Assembly (NCBI GenBank): GCA_002422505.1
Contig: DIVX01000078.1
Coordinates: 38,003 to 48,080, forward strand
DNA: 10,078 bases
From: Desulfovibrio sp. UBA6121
GTDB lineage: Bacteria; Desulfobacterota; Desulfovibrionia; Desulfovibrionales; Desulfovibrionaceae
Direction: 5' to 3'
This document shows positions 5,545-10,078 of the stretch, one piece after another; positions within the stretch are counted from its first letter, which is position 1, and each line of letters begins with the position of its first letter. The notes under the pieces were generated by a model. It was given only the letters and a program-made list of their open reading frames with translations, had not been told where the DNA came from and made no database searches. A program made the position numbers and the translations under genes.

Positions 5545-7401
5545 TTAGTCCAGTCCGAATTCACTTTGCCAGTCATGCTGGTCGTCCCACTTCGGCTGTT
5601 CCTCTTTGAGGAAAAGATGATCGCCGAGCACAAGGCAGTCCATGTTCGTCCGCATGAAGCAGGTGTACGCATCTTCCGGGGTGCAAACGATGGGTTCTCC
5701 GCGGACGTTGAAGCTGGTGTTTACAACCAGTCCGCACCCATGCTGCTTCTGGAATTGATTGATCAGCGTCCAGTAACGTTTGTTTGTGCGTGCAGAGACG
5801 CTTTGAATTCTTGCGGAATAGTCGACATGAGTGATGGCCGGGATGTCTGAGCGCACGACGTAGAGCCTGTCGTACAAGGACATGCCCGCATAGTTCTCGG
5901 GCAGGGGGCGACGGTGCGACTGCGCGACCGGCGCCACAATGAGCATGTACGGCGAAGGGCGGTCCAGCTCGAAATAGTTCGCTATTTCTTCTTCGAGGAC
6001 AGACGGGGCAAAGGGCCGGAAGCCCTCGCGGTACTTGATTTTCAGGTTGAGCTTTTTCTGCATTTCCGGGTGGCGGGGGTCGCCCAGGATGCTTCTGTTG
6101 CCCAGCGCCCGCGGGCCGTATTCCATGCGGCCCTGGAACCAGCCGACTGCCGCGCCGTTGGCGAGGTGGTCGGCCACGGTGGAGCACAAGGCCGTCAGGT
6201 CGTCGTACCGGGTGCACACCGCGTTGAATTTGCGGATGGTGCGCCCGATGGCGACGGTGTCGAACTCCGGGCCAAGGTAGGCCCCCTGCATGGAGTCGGC
6301 CGGGTCCGGCGTGCGTTCTGCCCCGCGCCAGATATGATGTGCGGCCAGAGCAGCGCCGAGGGCGCCCCCGGCATCTCCGGCGGCGGGTTGAATCCATACG
6401 TCGTCGAAGGCTTTGCTGCGGATGAGCTTGCCGTTTGCGACGCAGTTGAGGGCCACCCCGCCAGCCATGACCAGGTTGCGGCACCCGGTGAGTTTCTTGG
6501 CGGTTTCCGCCAGCTTGAAAACGATCTCCTCCGTCACCTGCTGGATGGCGAGGGCAAGGTCCATGTACTCCTGGCTGATTTCGCTTTCCGGCTTGCGCGG
6601 GGCAAGGCCGAACAAGGCCTCCCACTTGGCGTTTTGGCACATGGTCAAGCCTGTGGCGTAATTGAAGTAGTCCATGTTGAGCAGCATGGAGCCGTCGTCG
6701 CGGACATCGATGAGCTGCTCGTAAATGGCCTGCTTCCAGCGGGAAACGGCGGCGCTGCCTTCAATGCCGTAGGGCGCGAGCCCCATCAGCTTGTATTCGC
6801 CGGAATTCACCTTGAACCCGCAAAACGCAGTGAAGGCCGAGTACAACAGGCCAAGGGAGTGCGGAAAGTGCAGTTCCTTGAGGATGGTGATGTCTTTGCC
6901 GCTGCCCTTGCAGATGGTGGTGGTGGCCCACTCGCCAACGCCGTCCACCGTAAGGATTGCAGCCTCCTGAAAGGGTGAGGGGAAAAACGCGCTCGCGGCA
7001 TGGGAAAGGTGATGCTCCGGGAACAGCAGCCGGGGCTTTGCGGTTCCCAGCTTCGCCAGTTCCTCTTTAAGCATTCGGCGCATGAACAGCTTCTCCTTGA
7101 TCCACACGGGCATGGAGGACAGGAAGCTGCTGATCCCTTTGGGGGCAAAACCATTGTATGTTTCAAGAAGCCGCTCGAACTTGAGGTACGGCTTGTCGTA
7201 GAAGGCCACGGCCTGCAGGTCCGCCAGGGTCAAGCCTGCCTCATCCAGCACAAAGCGGGCCGCGTTGGTCGGAAAGGCGCTGTCGTGCTTGATGCGTGTG
7301 AAGCGTTCCTCCTGGGCGGCGGCGATGATCTTGCCATCGACAAGCAGCACGGCGGCGGAATCGTGGTAGAAGGCGGAGAGCCCCAGTATGGCGTCTGGCA
7401 A
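5545..7401 (-). CDS. NodU/CmcH-type O-carbamoyltransferase (SxtI-like)
   Basis: This 618-aa enzyme should transfer a carbamoyl group from carbamoyl phosphate to a hydroxyl, via carbamoyl-adenylate as in TobZ. The N-terminal Kae1-like domain starts AILGLSAFYHDSAAVLL (4-20) and continues with AQEERFTRIKHD (29-40). The metal-binding histidine motif EHHLSHAASAFF is at 129-140, VDGVGEWATT at 152-161, GGVALNCVANGK at 314-325 and PAAGDAGGALGAA at 339-351. The C-terminal YrdC-like part has GRMEYGPRALGNRSIL at 424-439, FRPFAPSV at 461-468 and VNTSFNVRGEPIV at 560-572. The length is normal and no key motif is missing. The start is TTG, with GGGG 7 nt upstream; no ATG fits the conserved N-terminus. It is flanked 11 nt upstream by the DUF5989-type gene and 13 nt downstream by the SGNH gene. 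The substrate hydroxyl is unknown. Confidence 0.93.
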   Translation of the reverse strand: MPDAILGLSAFYHDSAAVLLVDGKIIAAAQEERFTRIKHDSAFPTNAARFVLDEAGLTLADLQAVAFYDKPYLKFERLLETYNGFAPKGISSFLSSMPVWIKEKLFMRRMLKEELAKLGTAKPRLLFPEHHLSHAASAFFPSPFQEAAILTVDGVGEWATTTICKGSGKDITILKELHFPHSLGLLYSAFTAFCGFKVNSGEYKLMGLAPYGIEGSAAVSRWKQAIYEQLIDVRDDGSMLLNMDYFNYATGLTMCQNAKWEALFGLAPRKPESEISQEYMDLALAIQQVTEEIVFKLAETAKKLTGCRNLVMAGGVALNCVANGKLIRSKAFDDVWIQPAAGDAGGALGAALAAHHIWRGAERTPDPADSMQGAYLGPEFDTVAIGRTIRKFNAVCTRYDDLTALCSTVADHLANGAAVGWFQGRMEYGPRALGNRSILGDPRHPEMQKKLNLKIKYREGFRPFAPSVLEEEIANYFELDRPSPYMLIVAPVAQSHRRPLPENYAGMSLYDRLYVVRSDIPAITHVDYSARIQSVSARTNKRYWTLINQFQKQHGCGLVVNTSFNVRGEPIVCTPEDAYTCFMRTNMDCLVLGDHLFLKEEQPKWDDQHDWQSEFGLD

Positions 7402-7412
7402 GGCGAATCCCC

Positions 7413-7562
7413 TTAGAAAACAGTGTAGATGAACGGGGCGATGGCGGAGCCGCTCGTCAACACGATGAGCGCGCCGAAGAACAGCAGCACGATAATGATC
7501 GGCAGCAGCCAGAACTTTTTCCGTTCACGCAAGAATCCCCAGAGATCTTTAAGAAAATCCAC
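7413..7562 (-). CDS. DUF5989-type small membrane protein (49 aa; SxtK-like position)
   Basis: This is a small gene of 49 codons with a GTG start. Translation gives MDFLKDLWGFLRERKKFWLL at 1-20, then a hydrophobic stretch PIIIVLLFFGALIVLT at 21-36, and SGSAIAPFIYTVF at the end. AGGAGG (7573-7568) lies 5 nt before the GTG and overlaps the TAG stop of the SxtJ-family gene; TAA at 7415-7413 runs straight into the GGGG used by the carbamoyltransferase. The basic amphipathic N-terminus plus single membrane span and AP-F-IYT-F ending is the DUF5989 pattern as I know it, a family usually found beside carbamoyltransferases and SxtJ. The function is unknown; a scaffold or membrane tether for the enzyme is a guess. 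Confidence 0.85.
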   Translation of the reverse strand: MDFLKDLWGFLRERKKFWLLPIIIVLLFFGALIVLTSGSAIAPFIYTVF

Positions 7563-7567
7563 GCTTG

Positions 7568-7573
7568 CCTCCT
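7568..7573 (-). promoter_or_regulatory. Ribosome-binding site overlapping the SxtJ-family stop
   Basis: A perfect AGGAGG lies 5 nt before the GTG at 7562. It shares bases with the TAG stop (7574-7572) of the previous gene, and this supports the short 49-codon gene being real and translated after SxtJ. Confidence 0.8.
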
Positions 7574-7952
7574 AGAAGGGGTGCTCTAATTCTTTCGCGG
7601 TATACGTAAGGTTGCGAGTCACAAAGACCGATCCCTGCTTCTTCCACCCGCGGAGGTTCATCAGGTCGTGCCCGGAGAGGCGGCGCACCAGCGCAAGCGG
7701 GGTTACAAGACCGAAGAAGACAACGGAAAGGATGACCTTGGACATTACGGTTCCAAGAAGATGGGAGAACGCGAACCAGACCTTCGCAGGCAGTTTGTAA
7801 AGTGTCGGGGCGGTCATGTTGACGACGAGCAGCACGATGGCCGCAACGAGCCACCCGTGCTCCCGAAGCCCAAGCCCCAAGAGAAGGCAGATCAAGGTCA
7901 ACGCCATGCCGGTGTCGACAAATTCTCTACGTCCCAACGAATTGTTCTTCAT
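7572..7952 (-). CDS. SxtJ-family membrane protein
   Basis: This 126-aa protein is small, integral-membrane and of unknown biochemical function. Hydrophobic segments lie at about 15-29 (GMALTLICLLLGLGL), 34-52 (WLVAAIVLLVVNMTAPTLY) and 73-89 (VILSVVFFGLVTPLALV). They are followed by a basic patch RRLSGHDLMNLRGWKKQGS and the tail FVTRNLTYTAKELEHPF. The layout and the conserved ending agree with the SxtJ family, which is named from cyanobacterial saxitoxin clusters and is typically found next to O-carbamoyltransferases. AAGGA precedes the ATG by 7 nt. It is the first gene of the four-gene minus-strand operon, 9 nt before the DUF5989-type gene. The pairing suggests that a membrane complex positions the carbamoyltransferase; this is inference. 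Confidence 0.85.
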   Translation of the reverse strand: MKNNSLGRREFVDTGMALTLICLLLGLGLREHGWLVAAIVLLVVNMTAPTLYKLPAKVWFAFSHLLGTVMSKVILSVVFFGLVTPLALVRRLSGHDLMNLRGWKKQGSVFVTRNLTYTAKELEHPF

Positions 7953-8332
7953 GCGCCTGTCCTTGCTTTCAGTGGGGCTGGTGTTGCCATGAACCTATAC
8001 GCAAGTCAATTTACATGCCTGCGGCAACGGGGGCTGCGGCGCTGCGGTTCGCCCCAGGTCCAAGGGCCAACAGCGTAGCTGGCGGCCTTGCATTGACCTT
8101 GTGCCCCAGGCCTGTTTCCCGGCGGCAACGCTGAACCTTTTGGGCTGCGGTCGCCTCGCCAGCGGCGCGGATGTTGTTGAGGCCGTGCTTTGGCAGGGTG
8201 GCCTGCCGGGCCTCCGGCAAGCTCTGCAAGCTGTGCGCTTTGTGCTTGCGGCGCGGGCGCTGGAAAACTGCGCCGGAACGAAACAGCTATTCATTGGGCG
8301 GCAAAGCTATTCCATTTGCGCCGTTTTTCCGG
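7953..8332. other. Intergenic stretch without a supported gene
   Basis: These 380 bp hold the upstream region of the SxtJ-first operon and the downstream region of the pilin-like gene. Open frames exist on both strands, but none has a ribosome-binding site or family-like protein. On the minus strand TTGACT (8009-8004) is a possible -35 element about 55 nt before the SxtJ ATG, but no good -10 follows at the right spacing. The octamer AGCTATTC occurs at 8285-8292 and 8306-8313. No intrinsic terminator with a T-tract follows the pilin-like gene. Confidence 0.6.
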
Positions 8333-9751
8333 CTACGGCCAGTAGGCTGAAACATAATCCGACAGGACGAAGCGGGAGTACGTCCAGGTGCCATACGGGT
8401 TGTAGTTTTGATTTGTATAAAATGCCCCAATGTACGAGCCGCCGCCACCCGGGTAGATGTTGCCGGCCGCGTAGACGGTGCCGAACCAGTTGCTTCCGCC
8501 TGCGAAGGAAACATCCCCTCTGATGTCTGCATACACTCGACTTGCTTCAGAATATTTTGCGAAATTTATGTTGGAGACCCTGTTTGCAGTGGTGAAGCAA
8601 GAGCTTGACGCCGAAGTGCGGACATACACTTCGCCATTGATGGTCATGGGTCCGCTGCTGAAGATGTTGATGTGCGAATTCGGCGTCGAAAGATCGAAGC
8701 AAATCTTAGAGCCCGGATTCGTCGTGATTGAAGTGAAGGCGTTGGTTTTGTCGGCAAGGTTTGTCGACCCGGAAATAGTGTACTTCCCGGTTACGGTAAG
8801 CTGCTTCGTGGCAGGAACAACCTCATGCGTTGGCAAAGCGTATGAGGAACACCGGGGAGGGGCCTGATACCCCGTTGTGATCGTACCGGTATATCCGGTG
8901 AAGTATTCAGGTCTGTAGACCTGACCGGTTACATAGATTCTTCCGGAAACCTTGGCCCCCCAATTCAAATACACATTGCCGCCAGAATATATGTCGCCGT
9001 TCACTGTGCTTGCAACGGTCACGTCGCCTTGCGAGTAGATGTCGCCATTGACTGTGGCCCCGCCATCCACAACGACGCAGGTGTTGGAGCAGACGTAATT
9101 GTCATTGCCCGCGGTTCCAACAGTGACGCCGCCAGTGATGTGGAGGCAGGTCGATGCATCTGTTCCAAGGTAGGTGTATGAACCGCTGACAACCGAGCCA
9201 CCGGAAAGATTGGCCGATGTTGTTGTTACGTTTCCGGTGGTGGAACCAGAAGTCCAGCTTGCCGGCAAGCTGGCATACGTGCCCTTAAGCGCCTGGGTCG
9301 TGGAGGCCTCGGTGCTTACTGCGGGCAAATTGATGCTTACTGTGGTTGTTGCGGCGGAGGATGCAATACCGCTTGGGCATCCTGTTCCAACAGCGGTGAT
9401 TTCTGCCGTGCCGGAATTGTATGACGCCACAACTCTGAACGTAAATCCCCTGGCGGAATTTACGGTGTAGTCCCCATGCGTGTTCATGGCGCTGATTGCG
9501 GCTGAAACTTCCTCCGCGCTGGTGCAAGAACGCAGCCTGGCCGCTGCGTAGCGCACTCCGGATTCGCTCATGTACCTTGACTGGAGCGCGCAGTTTGGCG
9601 CGAGGGCGCCTCTCACAGTAGAGCTGAAGGTCACTGTCGCAGCTACAATCAAGGCCCCGAACACCGCCAAGGCCACGACAAGGTAGAGCAGCACGCTTCC
9701 TTGAGCGTTTGCTTCACGCAAAGCCATATTTCTGGGGGGCGTTAGGCGCAA
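8333..9751 (-). CDS. PilX/pilin-like protein with a bactofilin-like repeat region
   Basis: This protein of about 472 aa has a type IV pilin-like N-terminus: a short charged leader, G18 before SVLLYLVVALAVFGALIVAA (19-38), then SESGVRYAAARL (62-73), typical of PilX-like minor pilins or prepilin-peptidase substrates. Position +5 of the presumed mature protein is Tyr, not the usual Glu. The large remainder should lie outside the inner membrane. Residues 205-280 carry short beta-strand repeats (TVNGDIYS at 233-240 and 249-256), like the right-handed beta-helix of polymer-forming bactofilin-type proteins. A second similar set is at 408-445. Several cysteines (C54, C76, C125, C202, C221, C225, C301, C351, C385) could form disulfides. 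TTG at 9751 is preferred because AGGAG lies 8 nt upstream; ATG at 9727 has no ribosome-binding site. The base composition is lower in GC than maf. Confidence 0.72.
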   Translation of the reverse strand: MRLTPPRNMALREANAQGSVLLYLVVALAVFGALIVAATVTFSSTVRGALAPNCALQSRYMSESGVRYAAARLRSCTSAEEVSAAISAMNTHGDYTVNSARGFTFRVVASYNSGTAEITAVGTGCPSGIASSAATTTVSINLPAVSTEASTTQALKGTYASLPASWTSGSTTGNVTTTSANLSGGSVVSGSYTYLGTDASTCLHITGGVTVGTAGNDNYVCSNTCVVVDGGATVNGDIYSQGDVTVASTVNGDIYSGGNVYLNWGAKVSGRIYVTGQVYRPEYFTGYTGTITTGYQAPPRCSSYALPTHEVVPATKQLTVTGKYTISGSTNLADKTNAFTSITTNPGSKICFDLSTPNSHINIFSSGPMTINGEVYVRTSASSSCFTTANRVSNINFAKYSEASRVYADIRGDVSFAGGSNWFGTVYAAGNIYPGGGGSYIGAFYTNQNYNPYGTWTYSRFVLSDYVSAYWP

Positions 9752-9759
9752 ATGGTCAT

Positions 9760-9764
9760 CTCCT
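9760..9764 (-). promoter_or_regulatory. Ribosome-binding site favouring a TTG start for the pilin-like gene
   Basis: AGGAG on the minus strand ends 8 nt before TTG at 9751. The ATG directly abutting it (9759-9757) is too close and opens only a five-codon out-of-frame reading; the in-frame ATG at 9727 has no such site. Confidence 0.5.
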
Positions 9765-9817
9765 GATTCTGCTCCGGCGTACGCAGGGAGCGTGTTGGGC
9801 CGCACCCGGAAGGGGGC

Positions 9818-10078
9818 TCAGGGCTTCCTCGGCAGGATGATCCCGTAGCTCACTAAAATTTCCGCAACCTCAGTCACCGGCAGGCCCACCACATTGGTGT
9901 ACGAGCCGCGTATGCTTCCCACCAGGAAGCCGCCCAGGCCCTGGATGGCGTAAGCCCCGGCCTTGTCTGCGGGTTCGCCGGTGGCCACGTAAGCGGCCAG
10001 TTCCTCACGGCTGCTGGCGCGCATGGCCACCTCCGTGATCACGGCGAAGCACAGCGGCTCCGGCCTGCCGGGCAGGGC
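9818..10078 (-). CDS. maf: Maf-family nucleoside triphosphate pyrophosphatase (3' part only)
   Basis: Eighty-seven codons are visible and the 5' part lies beyond the right edge. Maf proteins hydrolyse nucleoside triphosphates such as dTTP, UTP or modified nucleotides to the monophosphate and pyrophosphate in the cytoplasm. The diagnostic C-terminal block is intact: a strand FAVITEVAMR, then ELAAYVATGEPADKAGAYAI, then QGLGGFLVGSIRGSYTNVVG and LPVTEV. The GEPADKAGAY and GSYTNVVGLP segments contain the family's conserved acidic and lysine residues. The protein ends IILPRKP at a TGA stop. The pilin-like gene follows 66 bp downstream on the same strand and could be cotranscribed, though no functional link is apparent. 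Confidence 0.9.
   Translation of the reverse strand, partial: ALPGRPEPLCFAVITEVAMRASSREELAAYVATGEPADKAGAYAIQGLGGFLVGSIRGSYTNVVGLPVTEVAEILVSYGIILPRKP

Noticed and set aside
4398..7952. Saxitoxin biosynthesis cluster
   Set aside because: Only the carbamoylation-associated genes are present; there is no polyketide-type SxtA, amidinotransferase or other core gene, so toxin production is not supported.
7981..8022. Sigma-70 promoter for the SxtJ-first operon (TTGACT, or TATAGG as -10)
   Set aside because: TTGACT lacks a -10 at 16-18 nt and TATAGG lacks a matching -35, so neither pair is convincing.
8101..8523. Plus-strand 140-codon open frame in the gap after the pilin-like gene
   Set aside because: It starts at GTG with no ribosome-binding site, shows no family pattern and overlaps the pilin-like gene antisense.

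Overview
The window is GC-rich bacterial DNA with tightly packed, often overlapping genes and many GTG/TTG starts. The gene content (zinc/manganese-type ABC importer, Maf, pilin-like protein, exopolysaccharide-type carbamoyltransferase) and the codon bias suggest a high-GC Deltaproteobacterium/Desulfobacterota such as a Desulfovibrio relative. That placement is an inference from style, not from a marker gene.

Layout: (1) 1-640 has no gene. It holds a degenerate 13-bp tandem repeat (1-65 and about 209-404) and two perfect copies of a 26-bp palindrome-bearing direct repeat (460-485, 521-546). (2) 641-2912, + strand, is a three-gene operon joined by ATGA overlaps: a ZnuC-like ATPase, a ZnuB-like permease and an unrecognised Pro/Gly-rich protein. 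No substrate-binding protein is visible. (3) 2933-3040 is an array of about four 28-bp tandem repeats between convergent genes; it supplies the last codons and the stop of the YbaK gene. (4) 3013-4163, - strand, is a SAM methyltransferase and a YbaK/EbsC-type aminoacyl-tRNA deacylase joined by a TAATG overlap. (5) 4398-7952, - strand, is a compact four-gene operon: SxtJ-family membrane protein, a 49-aa DUF5989-type membrane peptide, a NodU/CmcH-type O-carbamoyltransferase, and a membrane-anchored SGNH hydrolase. (6) 7953-8332 has no convincing gene. (7) 8333-9751, - strand, is a PilX/pilin-like protein with a bactofilin-like repeat passenger region. (8) 9818 to the window end, - strand, is the 3' part of maf.

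The most interesting unit is the operon at 4398-7952. Its content matches the sxtI/sxtJ/sxtK/sxtL neighbourhood known from cyanobacterial saxitoxin clusters, but no saxitoxin-core gene is present. It looks like a self-contained carbamoylation module, probably acting on an envelope or exported glycan or metabolite. Its base composition is visibly less GC-rich than the flanks, which fits accessory DNA. The second theme is tandem-repeat DNA of three different designs (13 bp, 26 bp, 28 bp) flanking the metal-importer operon.
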